64,000 nucleotides of DNA, taken from assembly GCF_018294505.1 (NCBI RefSeq), contig NC_057814.1, positions 39,539,239 through 39,603,238 on the forward strand. Reading direction: 5' to 3'. Below the pieces are notes generated by a model. It was not told the DNA's origin. It saw nothing but the letters and a program-made list of their open reading frames with translations, and searched no databases. The position numbers and the translations under genes are program-made. How positions within the stretch are numbered: position 1 is the stretch's first letter; each line of letters begins with the position of its first letter. Shown one piece after another: positions 1-12,422 of the stretch. The DNA comes from Triticum aestivum. Taxonomy: Eukaryota > Streptophyta > Magnoliopsida > Poales > Poaceae.

Positions 1-53
1 CGTCCCCGAGCCTTATATCCTCTCCATGGGATACAAGGTTTGCAGACAGCGGA
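1..53. other. Left flank of LTR-X
   Basis: No gene is visible. Bases 4-34 resemble 50700-50731, just right of LTR-X, over about 30 bases with a few mismatches and single-base gaps. The stretch directly before LTR-X (49-53, GCGGA) does not equal the five bases after it (50696-50700, CCGGG), so no clean TSD is seen. Confidence 0.5.
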
Positions 54-327
54 TGATGACCCACAAGTATAGGGGATCAATCGTAGTCCTTTCGATAAGT
101 AAGAGTGTCGAACCCAACGAGGTGCAGAAGGAAATGACAAGTGGTTTTCAGCAAGGTAATGTCTGCAAGCACTGAAATTGTAGGTAACAAGTTGTTTGAT
201 AGCAAGATCATTTGTAACAAGCAAGTAACGGTAACGGTAACAAGAGTGCAGCAAGGTAGCACAATCCTTTTGAGGCAAAGGACACGCCAAATCGGTCTCT
301 TATGATAAGCAAAGCATTCTTGAGGGT
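54..327 (-). mobile_element. LTR-X, left piece (3' part of a Gypsy-type LTR)
   Basis: This piece begins TGATGACCC and is cut at 327 by RLG-A. It continues at 49498-50695. On the minus strand the LTR would start TGATACGTCC at 50695. The layout resembles an abundant wheat Gypsy LTR that I recall but do not name. No PBS is found left of 54 and no polypurine tract right of 50695, which suggests a lone (solo) LTR of about 1.47 kb. The family assignment is inference. Confidence 0.6.
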
Positions 328-2028
328 TGATGTCTAGTACGCAACTTTATTCTTATAGACTCGTGTTGGGCCTCCAAGCGCAGAGTTTTGTAGGACAGTA
401 GCAATTTTCCCTCAAGTGGATGACCTAAGGTTTATCAATCCGTGGGAGGTGTAGGATGAAGATGGTCTCTCTCAAGCAACCCCGCAACCAAATACAAGAA
501 ATCTCTTATGTCTCCAGCACACCCAATACAATGGCAAATTGTATAGGTGCACTAGTTCGGCGAAGAGATGGTGATAAAAGTGTAATATGGATGGTAGAAA
601 TATATTTTTATAATCTGAATAAATAAAAAACTGCAAGGTAGCAAATAGTAAACGGGCACAAAAACGGTATTGCAATGCTTGAAAATGAGGCCTAGGGTCC
701 GTACTTTCGCTAGTGCAATCTCTCAACAATGCTAACATAGTTGGATCATATGATTACCCCTCAAAGTGCAATAAAGAATCACTCCCAAGTTCCTATTAGC
801 GGAGAACAAAAGATAGAAATTGTTTGTAGGGTACGAAACCACCTCAAAGCTATTCTTTCCGATCAATCTATCCTAGAGTTCGTACTAAAATAACGCAAGC
901 TATTCTTTGCGATCAATATAATCAAGAGTTCGTACTAAAATAACACCATATGACACACATCAACCAACTCTAATGTCACCTAGATACTCCAATGTCACCA
1001 CGAGTATCCGTGAGTTAATTCTATGATATGCATCAAACAAATTCATGATCATAATATTCAATCCACACAAAGAACTACAAGGGGACCCCAAAGTTTCTAT
1101 CGGAGAAAAGATAATAAAAATGTGCATCAACCCCTATGCATAGATTACCCCAATGTCACCGCGGGAATCCGCAAGTTGAGTGCCATAACATACATCAAGT
1201 GAATCAATATGATACCCCATTGTCACCTCAAGTATTCATACCGCAAGACATACATCATGTATTCTCAAATCTGAATATTCAATCCGACAAGACAAAACTT
1301 CAAAGGGTAAAGATTCAATTCATCACAACAAGAGTAGAGAGGGGAGATACATCATATGATCCATCTATGTTAACAAAGCCCATGATATATCAAGATCGTG
1401 ACATCTCAAGATCACGAGAGAGAGAGAGAGATTAAACACATAGCTACTGGTACAAACCCTCAACCCCGAGGGTGGACTACTCCCTCCTCATTGTGGTGGC
1501 CGCCGGGATGATGAAGATGTCCACCGGTGATGATTTCCCCCTCCGGCAGGGTGCCGGAACGGGCTCCCGATTTGTTTTCGGTGGCTACAGAGGCTTGCGG
1601 AGATGGAACTTCCGATCTAGGTTAACCCCGAAAGGTTTTGGAATATTTGTGAATTTATAGGGCGAAGAGGGGGTGCAGGAGGCCACCGAGGTGGGTACAA
1701 CCCACCTGGGCACGTCAGGGGGCCCATGCGCGCCCTGGTGGGTTGTGCCCCCCTCGGGGCACCCCCCAGGTGCTGCTCTGGCCCATCCTGGGTGTTCTGG
1801 TCCATAAAAATTCTCCAAAAAGTTTTGCGGTATTTGGACTCCGTTTGGTTTTGATTTCCTACGATGTGAAAAACAAGCAAAAAACAACAACTGGCACTGG
1901 GCACTGGGTCAATAGGTTAGTCCCAAAAAATGATATAAAGTTGCTATAAAATGATTGTAAAACATCCAAGAATGATAATATATTAGCATGAATACTTCAT
2001 AAATTATAGATACGTTGGAGATGTATCG
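328..2028 (-). repeat. 3' LTR of RLG-A
   Basis: Starts TGATGTCTAG and ends ATGTATCG. It aligns along its full length with 47798-49492 with scattered substitutions. The terminal CA expected at 2027-2028 reads CG here, while the other LTR keeps CA, so one terminal base has mutated since insertion. A (GA)n run lies at about 1417-1432. ORFs read through this LTR are not genes. Confidence 0.92.
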
Positions 2029-2042
2029 GCATCCCCAAGCTT
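2029..2042 (-). other. Polypurine tract of RLG-A
   Basis: Plus strand reads GCATCCCCAAGCTT, which is AAGCTTGGGGATGC on the element's sense strand, directly next to the 3' LTR. The same motif precedes the 3' LTR of RLG-B at about 8847-8860. Its position is that of a plus-strand priming site. Confidence 0.75.
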
Positions 2043-3035
2043 AATTCCTACTCGTCCTCGAGTAGGTAAATGATAAAAGAAATAATTTATGAAGTGTGAA
2101 TGCTAGCAAAGTGCATAAGTTTGATCAATGATAATTTCAATCACTTTTGCTAGCATCATAACAACAATTCTTTCTTATAAAACTTCTCATGTTAAAGTAG
2201 CAACCAATTCACATGTTAAGGTTCAAACAATGAATTCTCTTGAAACCCAACAACCTATGTTCTCAGTCACCAAGCAATTGCAGTTCAACTTATTCAACAG
2301 AGTTTAAGTAAGAGCTCCACATACTCAACCATCTTATAGTCTTCTATGATTGCTAACACTCACCGCATACACATGAGCAAAACGTTTCAACCAGACACAT
2401 AGAAAGATAGAGGCTTATTGTTTTGCCTCCCAACGTATTCACCTCAAGGGTGATGTCAACAATAATAACTCATGCTACCCATATTCAACTCGACATATGT
2501 GCCTAGATCTTTCCTCACCACATGATGCTAGCCAAAGGAGAAAAATAAAAAGGAATAGAGAGAAAAACATTGACTCTTGCATAAAAGTAAATACATAAAA
2601 ATTAAAAGATAGGCCCTTCGCAGAGGGAAGGAGAGGTTGCCATGCGCTTATTTGTTTGTATGCTCAATCCCTTAGTGCAAAAGAACGTCACGTTGTATTG
2701 CCCCTTAAGATGGAAACCTTTATTATGCAGTCCGTCGCTTTTATTCTTTGCCATCCAAGTTCGTACAAAGCTAAATTTTCTCTTACACTAAATGATCTCA
2801 CTTTTAGAAGCAATTTTTATTGCCTTATTGCACCGATGACAACTTACTTGAAGGATCTTATTCAATCCTTAGGTAGGTATGGTGGACTCTTGAAAATAAG
2901 ATTAGGGTTTAAGGGTTTTTTGATGCACAAGTAGTATCTCTACTTGGTGCGGAATTTTTGGCTAGCAAAGATGGGGGCAAGCACCACATGTTGTAGGATC
3001 TATGACAATATAACTTTTATGTGAGTATGAACAAA
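2043..3035 (-). other. RLG-A internal noncoding DNA
   Basis: AT-rich 3' internal region of RLG-A. No conserved protein is recognised on either strand. RLG-B is inserted at 3035/3036, and RLG-A continues at 10451 after the TSD. Confidence 0.7.
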
Positions 3036-4604
3036 TGATACGTCTCCAACGTATCTATAATTTTTGATTGTTCCATGCTATTATATTATCTGTTTTGGAT
3101 GTTTAATGGGCTTTATTATGCACTTTTACATTATTTTTGGGACTAATCTACTAACCGGAGGCCCAGTGCAAATTGCTGTTTTTTGCCTATTTCTGTGTTT
3201 CGCAGAAAAGGAATATCAAACGGAGTCCAAACGGAATGAAACCTTCTGGAGAATCGTTTTTGGAACAGACGCAATCCAGGAGACTTGGAGTGGACGTCAA
3301 GGAAGAAACGAGGCGACCACGAGGTAGGAGGGTGCGCCCCCCACCCTCGTGGGCCCCTCGCGGCTCCACCGACCTACTTCTTTCGCCTATATATACTCAC
3401 ATACCCCGAAAACATCTGGGAGCACCACAAAACCCTATTTCCACCGCCGCAACCTTCTGTACCTGTGAGATCCCATCTTGGGGCCTTTTCCGGCACTCCA
3501 CCGGAGGGGGAATCGATCACGGAGGGCTTCTACATCAACACCATAGCCTCTCCGATGATGTGTGAGTAGTTTACCACAGACCTTTGGGTCCATAGTTATT
3601 AGCTAGATGGCTTCTCCTCTCTCTTTGATTCTCAATACAAAGTTCTCCTCGATCTTCTTGGAGATCTACTCGATGTAATACTTTTTGCGGTGTGTTTGTC
3701 GAGATCCGATGAATTGTGGGTTTATGATCAAGATTATCTATGAACAATATTTGATTCTTCTCTGAATTCTTTTATGTATGATTTGATATCTTTGCAAGTC
3801 TCTTCGAATTATCAGTTTGGTTTGGCCTACTAGATTGATCTTTCTTGCAATGGGAGAAGTGCTTAGCTTTGGGTTCAATCTTGCGGTGTCCTTTCCCAGT
3901 GACAGCAGGGGCAGCAAGGCACATATTGTATTGTTGCCATCGAGGATAAAAAGATGGGATTTATATCATATTGCTTGGGTTTATCCCTCTACATCATGTC
4001 ATCTTGCTTAATGCGTTACTCTGTTCTTATGAACTTAATACTCTAGATGCATGCTGGATAGCGGTCGATATGTGGAGTAATAGTAGTAGATGCAGAATCG
4101 TTTCGATTTACTTATCACGGACGTGATGCCTATATACATGATCATGCCTAGATATTCTTATAACTATGCGCTTTTCTATCAATTGCTCGACAGTAATTTG
4201 TTCACCCACAGTAAGATATGCTATCTTGAGAGAAGCCACTAGTGAAACCTATGGCCCCGGGGTCTCTTTTCCATCATATTATATCTCTTTTATTTACATC
4301 GTATCTCGTTTACTATTTTGCAATCTTTACTTTTCAATCTATACAACAAAAATACCAAAAATATCTATCTTATCATCTCTATCAGATCTCACTTTTGCAA
4401 GTGGCCGTGAAGGGATTGACAACCCCTTTATCGCGTTGGTTGCAAGGTTCTTATTTGTTTGTGCAGGTACTATAGGCGCCTTGCGTGTAACCTCCTACTG
4501 GATTAATACCTTGGTTCTCAAAAACTGAGGGAAATACTTACACTACTTTGCTGCATCACCCTTTCCTCTTGAAGGGAAAACCAACGCATGCTCGAGAGGT
4601 AGCA
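3036..4604 (+). repeat. 5' LTR of RLG-B
   Basis: Starts TGATACGTCTCC and ends GAGGTAGCA. It aligns with 8861-10445. It contains a TATA-like CTATATATAC at about 3388-3397 that could drive transcription of the element. Confidence 0.93.
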
Positions 4605-4615
4605 AGAACGATTTC

Positions 4616-4635
4616 TGGCGCCGTTACCGGGGAGG
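4616..4635 (+). other. Primer binding site, tRNA-Asp type
   Basis: Reads TGGCGCCGTTACCGGGGAGG, 11 bases after the 5' LTR. It complements the 3' end of plant tRNA-Asp (known to end ...CCGGCAACGGCGCCA) with one mismatch. RLG-A has the same PBS type at 47770-47787. Confidence 0.85.
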
Positions 4636-4755
4636 TTTACGCCAAGTCAAGTCAATATTTGATCTCCCGACAACTCGCCGATTTCTGGCTCCGTTGCCGG
4701 AGAGATCTACGCACAAGTCAAGAGATACCAAGTACCCATCACAAACTCTTATCCC

Positions 4756-6009
4756 TTGCATTACATTATTTGCCATTTGCCTCTCGTTTTCCTCTCCCCC
4801 ACTTCACCCTTGCCGTTTTATTCGCCCTTTTTCCGTTTGCCTCTTGTGTGCCTATTTGCCCTGATGGCCTTGCCTAAAAGCGTTGATCTTCACCTTAGAA
4901 GGTTGGAAGAAATTGAAAACAACGTTAGAAGCTTTATGTCTCTGCAATTTGAGCATAATAATTTCTTCAGAAATGAGCTTAAAGAACAGACAAGTTTTAT
5001 GGAGTACATGAATAAAGAGCTTGATGATATGTCTAAGGAATTTTATGGTCTGAAATCTGAGTTTGCTCATCTTGAAAATTTAGTAGGCCAAATTTCGGAT
5101 AAGCAAGCCACCTTAGTTAATAAGATGGCCGCTAAACCGGAAGATCTAGAGGATAATAAGGATGAAGATCTAAAAGTGATTGATGTGTCTCCTATTAAAT
5201 CTTTGTTTTCCAATATGAATCTTGATAAAGATGGGACTGGAGATGAGTCAACTTTAGTTAAAAGGCGTCCCAATGATTCGGAGTTTTTAGATCTTGATAC
5301 AAAAATTGGTAAAAGTGGGATTGAAGAGGCCAAAACTTTACATAGTAATGAACCCACTATTTTGGGTTTCAAGGAATTTAATTATGATAATTTCTCTTTG
5401 ATAGATTGTATTTCCTTGTTGCAATCTGTGTTAAATTCTCCTCATGCTTATAGTCAAAATAAAGCTTTTACCAAACATATCGTTGATGCTTTAATGCAAT
5501 CTTATGAAGAAAAACTTGAATTAGAAGTTTCTATCCCTAGAAAACTTTATGATGAGTGGGAACCTACTATTAAAATTAAGATTAAAGATCATGAATGCTA
5601 TGCTTTGTGTGATTTGGGTGCTAGTGTTTCCACGATTCCTAAAACTTTATGTGATATGCTAGGTTTCCATGAGTTTGATGATTGTTCTTTAAATTTGCAT
5701 CTTGCGGATTCTACCATTAAGAAACCTATGGGAAGGATTAATAATGTTCTTATTGTTGCAAATAGGAATTATGTGCCCATAGATTTTATTGTTCTTGATA
5801 TAGATTGCAATCCTACATGTCCTATTATTCTTGGTAGACCTTTCCTTAGAACGATTGGTGTAATTATTGATATCAAAGAAGGAAATATTAGATTCCAATT
5901 TCTGTTAACGAAAGGCATGGAACACTTTCCTAGGAAGAAAATTAAATTACCTTATGAATCTATTATGAGAGCCACCTATGGATTGCATACCAAAGATGGT
6001 AATACCTAG
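4756..6009 (+). CDS. RLG-B ORF: coiled-coil plus retropepsin-like protease
   Basis: A 417-residue ORF, uninterrupted. The first ATG (4756) gives a hydrophobic leader that is probably untranslated sequence; the ATG at 4864 (MALPKSVDLH) is the likelier start, giving about 381 residues. Residues ~37-130 are rich in charged heptad-like sequence (coiled coil). The C-terminal part is an aspartic protease of the retroviral type: the catalytic motif DLGAS is at residue 286 and the second conserved block, ILGRPFL, about 75 residues later. No zinc knuckle, reverse transcriptase or integrase follows before the stop. In known Gypsy elements the protease cuts Gag-Pol; here, without Pol, it could only process the ORF's own product or act in trans. 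Intactness suggests a young copy or recent selection. The protease call is strong; the Gag-like role of the N-terminus is inference. Confidence 0.85.
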   Translation: MHYIICHLPLVFLSPTSPLPFYSPFFRLPLVCLFALMALPKSVDLHLRRLEEIENNVRSFMSLQFEHNNFFRNELKEQTSFMEYMNKELDDMSKEFYGLKSEFAHLENLVGQISDKQATLVNKMAAKPEDLEDNKDEDLKVIDVSPIKSLFSNMNLDKDGTGDESTLVKRRPNDSEFLDLDTKIGKSGIEEAKTLHSNEPTILGFKEFNYDNFSLIDCISLLQSVLNSPHAYSQNKAFTKHIVDALMQSYEEKLELEVSIPRKLYDEWEPTIKIKIKDHECYALCDLGASVSTIPKTLCDMLGFHEFDDCSLNLHLADSTIKKPMGRINNVLIVANRNYVPIDFIVLDIDCNPTCPIILGRPFLRTIGVIIDIKEGNIRFQFLLTKGMEHFPRKKIKLPYESIMRATYGLHTKDGNT

Positions 6010-8860
6010 ATCTATTCTTGTTTTTATGCCTAGCTAGGGGCGTTAAACGATAGCGCTTGTTGGGTGGCAACCCAATTTTATTTTTGTTCCTTGCTTTTTG
6101 TTCCTGTTTAGTAATAAATAATTCATCTAGCCTCTGGTTAGATTTGGTTTTGTGTTCTAATTAGTTTTTGTGCCAAGCAAAACCTTTAGGACAACCTACG
6201 GTGATAGTTAATTTGATCTTGCTGAAAAACAGAAACTTTTGCGCGCACGAGATTAGTTTTCATAAATCACAGAAACATACTTTTCAGTTGATTCTTTTTG
6301 CAGAAGATTAAGAAACAAATTATCTAGGAATTAATATTTTGGTAGAATTTTTGGAGTTCGAGAAGTTTGCGTTTGATACCGATTGCTACAGACTGTTCTG
6401 TTTTTGACAGATTCTGTTTTTCGTGTGTTGTTTGCTTATTTTGATGAATCTATGGCTAGTATCGGGGTATGAACCATAGAGAAGTTGGAATACAGTAGGT
6501 TTAAACCAATATAAATACAGAATGAGTTCATTACAGTACCTTAAAGTGGTGGTTTGTTTTCTTACACTAACGGAGCTCATGAGATTTTCTGTTGAGTTTT
6601 GTGTTGTGAAGTTTTCAAATTTTGGGTAAAGATTTGATGGATTTTGGAACAAGGAGTGGAAAGAGCCTAAGCTTGGGGATTCCCAAGGCACCCCAAGGTA
6701 AAATTCAAGGACAACCAAAAGCCTAAGCTTGGGGATGCCCCGGAAGGCATCCCCTCTTTCGTCTTTGTCTATCGGTAACTTTACTTGAGGCTATATTTTT
6801 ATTCACCACATGATATGTGTTTTGCTTGGAGCGTCTTGTATGATTTGAGCATTTGCTTTTTAGTTTACCAAAATCATCCTTGCTGTACACACCTTTTGGG
6901 AGGGACACACATGAATCGGAATTTATTAGAATACTCTATGTGCTTCACTTATATCTTTCAAGCTAGATAATTTTGCTCTAGTGCTTCACTTATATCTTTT
7001 AGTGCACGGTGGTGGTTTTATTTTATAGAAATTATTGATCTCTCATGCTTCACTTATATTATTTTGAGAGTATTTTAGAACAGCATGGTAATTTGCTTTG
7101 GTTAAAATTCTAGTCCTAAAGTGATGAGCATCCAAGATAGGTATAATAAAAACTATCATATAAAATGCATTGAATACTATGAGAAGTTTGATTCTTTATG
7201 ATTGTTTTGAGATATGAATATGGTGATATTAGTGTAATGCTAGTTGAGTAGTTCTGAATTTGAGAAATACTTGTGTTGAAGTTTGTGATTCCCGTAGCAT
7301 GCACGTATGGTGAACCGTTATGTGATGAAGTCGGAGCATGATTTATTTATTGATTGTCTTCCTTATGTGTGGAGGTCGGGATCGCGCGATGGTTAACTCC
7401 TACCAACCCTTCCCCTAGGAGCATGCGTGTAGTACTTTGTTTTGATGACTTGTAGATTTTTTCAATAAGTATGTGAGTTCTTCATGACTAATGTTGAGTC
7501 CATGGATTATACGCACTCTCACCCTTCCACCATTGCTAGCCTCTCTAATACTGCGCACCTTTCGCCGGTATCATACACCCACCATATACCTTCGTCAAAA
7601 CAGCCACCATACCTACCTATTATGGCATTTCCATAGCCATTCCGAGATATATTGCCATGCAACTTTCCACCGTTCAGTTTATTATGACACGCTCCATCAT
7701 TGTCATATTGCTTTGCATGATCATGTAGTTGACATTGTATTTGTGGCAAAGCCACCATTCATAATTCTTTCATACATGTCACTCTTGACTCATTGCATAT
7801 CCCGGTACACCACCGGAAGCATACACATAGAGTCATATTTTGTTCTAAGTATCAAGTTGTAATTCTTGAGTTGTAAGTAAATAGAAGTGTGATGATCATC
7901 ATTGTTAGAGCATTGTCCCAAGTGAGGAAAGGATGATGGGGACTATGATTCCCCCACAAGTCGGGATGAGACTCCGGACGAAAAATGAAATAAAAAAAAG
8001 GAGAAAGAAAAGAGGCCATAAAAAAGGAGAAAAGGCCCAAACAAAAAAAACAAAAAAATGAGAGAAAAAGAGAGAAGGGACAATGTTACTATCCTTTTAC
8101 CACACTTGTGCTTCAAAGTAGCACCATGATCTTAATGATGGAGAGTCTCTTATGTTGTCACTTTCATATACTAGTGGGAATTTTTCATTATAGAACTTAG
8201 CTTGTATATTCCAATGATGAGCTTCCTCAAATTGCCCTAGGTCTTCGTGAGGAAGCAAGTTGTATGCACACCCACTTAGTTTCTTTTGTTGAGCTTTAAT
8301 ACACTTATTGCTCTAGTGCATCCGTTGCATGGCAATCCCTACTCACTCACATTGATATCTATTGATGGGCATCTCCATAGCCCGTTGATACGCCTAGTTG
8401 ATGTGAGACTATCTTCTCCTTTTTGTCTTCTCCACAACCACCATGTTCTATTCCACCTATAGTGCTATGTCCATGGCTCACGCTCATGTATTGCGTGAAA
8501 GTTGAAAAAGTTTGAGCATACTAAAGTATGAAACAATTGCTTGGCTGAAACCGGGGTTGTGCATGATTTAAATATTTTGTGTGATGAAGATAGAGCATAG
8601 CCAGACTATATGATTTTGTAGGGATAACTTTCTTTGGCCATGTTATTTTGAGAAGACATAATTGCTTAGTTAGTATGCTTGAAGTATTCTTATTTTTATG
8701 TCAATATTAAACTTTTGTTTTGAATCTTTCGGATCTGGACATTAATGCCAGAATAAAGAAAATTACATTGAGAATTATTCTAGGTAGCATTCCACATCAA
8801 AAATTCTGTTTTTATCATTTACCTACCCGAGGACAAGCAGGAATTAAGCTTGGGGATGCT
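6010..8860 (+). other. RLG-B noncoding tail with PPT-motif hairpins
   Basis: 2.85 kb without a convincing ORF. It holds two repeats of the motif AAGCTTGGGGAT (about 6669-6680 and 6725-6736), each followed by a near complement, so each can fold into a hairpin. It ends with the polypurine tract at 8847-8860. It is homologous to the noncoding part of RLG-A in reverse orientation (10451-12400). Confidence 0.75.
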
Positions 8861-10445
8861 TGATACGTCTCCAACGTATCTATAATTTTTTATTGTTCCA
8901 TGCTATTATATTACCTGTTTTGGATGTTTAATGGGCTTTATTATGCACTTTTATATTATTTTTGGGACTAACCTACTAACCGGAGGCCCAGTCCAAATTG
9001 CTGTTTTTTCCCTATTTCAGTGTTTCGCAGAAAAGGAATATCAAACGGAGTCCAAACGGAATGAAACCTTCGGGAGAATCGTTTTTGGAACAAACGCAAT
9101 CCAGGAGACTTGGAGTGGACGTCAAGGAAGAAACGAGGCGGCCACGGGGTAGGAGGGTGCACCCAGGGGGGTAGGCGTGCCCCCCACCCTCGTGGGTCCC
9201 TCGTGGCTCCACCGACCTACTTCTTTCGCCTATATATACTAATATACACCGAAAACATCCGGGAGCACCACGAAACCCTATTTCCACCGCCGCAACCTTC
9301 TGTACCCGTGAGATCCCATCTTGGGGCCTTTTCCGGCGCTCCGCCGGAGGGGGAATCGATCACGGAGGGCTTCTACATCAACACCATAGCCTCTCCGATG
9401 ATGTGTGAGTAGTTTACCACAGACCTTCGGGTCCATAGTTATTACCTAGATGGCTTCTTCTCTCTCTTTGATTCTCAATACAAAGTTCTCCTCGATCTTC
9501 TTGGAGATCTATTTGATGTAATACTTTTTGCGGTGTGTTTGTCGAGATCCGATGAATTGTGGGTTTATGATCAAGATTATCTATGAACAATATTTGATTC
9601 TTCTCTGAATTCTTTTATGTATGATTTGATATCTTTTCAAGTCTCTTCGAATTATCAGTTTGGTTTGTCCTACTAGATTGATCTTTCTTGCAATGGGAGA
9701 AGTGATTAGCTTTGGGTTCAATCTTGCGGTGTCCTTTCCCAGTGACAGCAGGGGCAGCAAGGCACGTATTGTATTGTTGCCATCAAGGATAAAAAGATGG
9801 GGTTTATATCATATTGCTTGAGTTTATCCCTCTACATCATGTCATCTTGCTTAATGCGTTACTCTGTTCTTATGAACTTAATACTCTAGATGCATGCTGG
9901 ATAGCGGTCGATGTGTGGAGTAATAGTAGTAGATGCAGAATCGTTTCGATTTACTTGTCACGGACGTGGTGCCTATATACGTGATCATGCCTAGATATTC
10001 TCATAACTATGCGCTTTTCTATCAATTGCTCGACAGTAATTTGTTCACCCACCGTAAGATATGCTATCTTGAGAGAAGCCACTAGTGAAACCTATGGCCC
10101 TGGGGTCTCTTTTCCATCATATTATATCTCTTTTACTTACATCGTATCTTGTTTACTATTTTGCAATCTTTACTTTTCAATCTGTACAACAAAAATACCA
10201 AAAATATTTATCTTATCATCTCTATCAGATCTCACTTTTGCAAGTGGCCGTGAAGGGATTGACAACCCCGCTATCGCGTTGGTTGCAAGGTTCTTATTTG
10301 TTTGTGCAGGTACTAGGCAACTTGCATGTAACCTCCTACTGGATTGATACCTTGGTTCTAAAAAATTGAGGGAAATACTTACGCTACTTTGCTGCATCAC
10401 CCTTTCCTCTTCAAGGGAAAACCAACGCATGCTCGAGAGGTAGCA
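8861..10445 (+). repeat. 3' LTR of RLG-B
   Basis: Starts TGATACGTCTCC and ends GGTAGCA, followed by the TSD ACAAA. It is 16 bases longer than the 5' LTR, mainly because of extra GC-rich sequence near 9160-9180. Confidence 0.93.
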
Positions 10446-10450
10446 ACAAA

Positions 10451-12422
10451 CATAAATCATTATGTTGTCTTCCTTGTCCAACGTTAACAATTTTGGCATA
10501 TAATATTTTGATGGGGGCTCACAAGCACAAAAGATTTCCAAGATAGTGTATTTGCATGTGAAAGTTCTCTTCCTTCTACTAATCATTCGTGAATTGCTTG
10601 TATGACCAATATTATGATTGTCAAGCCTCAAAAGATTTCACTTTCTAAACCCAACGTGAAGCTACCACTAGGCATGATATGAACATATAATTTAAACTTC
10701 ATCACATTCAATTTATTCAACAATTTACTCATAGGTTATAAGTGAAGCACAAGAGTAAATGACAAACTACTCCAAAAAGATATAAGGGAAGATCATGCGA
10801 GTAGTTAAGTAAATGGATAGCTACGTGAGGACTCTCTCTTATTTAAAAGTTTCAGATCTAAGCATTTTATTAAAACAGCAAGCAAAAACAAAATAAAATG
10901 ACATTCCAAGAATAGCACACATCATGTGAAGAAGCAAAAACTTAGGTTCAACCGATACTAATCGATAACTTTTGAAGAAGAAAGGCGGGATGCTTGAGAC
11001 TTCTTAAAATATTATCTTGGGATGCCTTGGGCATCCCCAAGCTTGAGCTTTTGTGTCTCCTTAATTCCTTTTATATCACAGTTTCCCTAAATCGTAAAAA
11101 CTTCATCCACACAAAACTCAACAAGAACTCGTGAGATAAGTTAGTATAAACCAATGCAAAAACTTTATCATTCTCTACTGTAGCAAATCACTAAAATTAT
11201 TATTCAACATTGCATACAAAATTCCTCTGCATATTTAATACTCCTATCCTCGAATATAATCATTAAAAAAGCAAACATATGCAAACAATGCAAACATGAC
11301 AGCAATCTGCCAAAACAGTACAGTCTGTAAAGAATGCAAGATTCATCATACTTCCATAACTCCAAAAATTATGAAAATTTACCACACTATAGAAAATTTA
11401 TCAGAGATTATTTTGCAAAAAGTGTCATCATTTTATCACATTCTGATTTTTGTAGGGAATTTTTGCAACATTGGTAAACTTTCTGTTTTGAAACAGCAAC
11501 ACATAGTCTTGCAAAATAAGCATGGTAAAGGCTATCCTTGGCATTTTTATTGAAAAGAAATATGCAAAATATTATTAAAGATAACAGCAAGCAAATCCTA
11601 GCAAAAGAAAATGATGCTACAAGTAAAACACATATCATGTGACGAATGAAAACATAGCTCCATGTGAGGTTACCGATAATGTTGGAGACGAAAGAGGGGA
11701 TGCCTTCCGGGGCATCCCCAAGCTTAGTTGCTTGGATCTTCCTTGAATATTATCTTGGGGGTGCCTTGGGCATCCCCAAGCTTAGGGTCTTGTCACTCCT
11801 TATTCTCCTCATATCGATATCTCACCCAAAACTTGAAAACTTCAATCACACAAAACTTAACGGAACTTCGTTAGATGCGTTAGTATGATAAAGAGCAAAC
11901 CATTTCACATTGGTACTGTCAAAGACAAGATTCATAATTGTTTCCATACAATGCCTACTGTAGAATATCATTTGTACAGTTTATATTGAGCAATATAAGC
12001 CTTAGAGACTAGAAAGCAAGCAAACTATGCATCGAAAACAGAATCTGTCAACAACAGAACAGTCTGTAGTAATCTGTACTCCAACCATACTTCTGCTACT
12101 CCAAAAATTCTGAACAGAACAGTCTGTAGTAAGTCTGGACAACGTACATAATTTTTATGTCTATCACCTGTAAAAAATTGAGATCAAAAGCACGTTCCAT
12201 TGAATTTCTAAATTTCCTGGACTGAGCGTAAAAGTTTCTGTTTTTGGACAGAATCAAGTCAACTATCATTCACGCTATCCCAAAGGCTTTACTTGGCACT
12301 TTGTTGAAACAAAAGCAATAAACTATGATTACTACAGTAGCATAATCATGTGAACACACAAAGACAGTAGGTAAAAGTGTTGGGTTGCCTCCCAACAAGC
12401 GCTTTTATTTAATGCCTTTTAG
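10451..12422 (-). other. RLG-A internal noncoding DNA with PPT-motif hairpins
   Basis: RLG-A resumes after RLG-B. Three hairpins carry GCATCCCCAAGCTT on the plus strand, ending near 11044, 11725 and 11782. Matching blocks occur in RLG-B at 6660-6760 in the same relative order. No protein-coding region is recognised. Confidence 0.7.

Larger units (their letters stand above)
3036..10445 (+). mobile_element. RLG-B: complete non-autonomous Gypsy-type retrotransposon
   Basis: A full-length element: 5' LTR 3036-4604, tRNA-Asp-type PBS at 4616, one ORF (4756-6009), a long noncoding tail, polypurine tract and 3' LTR 8861-10445. The TSD is perfect: ACAAA at 3031-3035 and 10446-10450. No RT, RNase H or integrase is present, so movement would need proteins from another element. 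Hand comparison of the first ~168 LTR bases shows seven differences. Internal sequence from about 6030 to 8860 is homologous to RLG-A, for example the AGCGCTTGTTGGG block after the ORF. Confidence 0.95.

Noticed and set aside
1585..1904. ORFs in the RLG-A LTR (also 49049-49433)
   Set aside because: Present in both LTR copies with differing lengths; GC-rich LTR promoter/leader part and not coding.
10170..10631. Minus-strand ORF of 153 aa
   Set aside because: It crosses the RLG-B LTR end and the TSD into RLG-A, so it cannot be an ancient gene.
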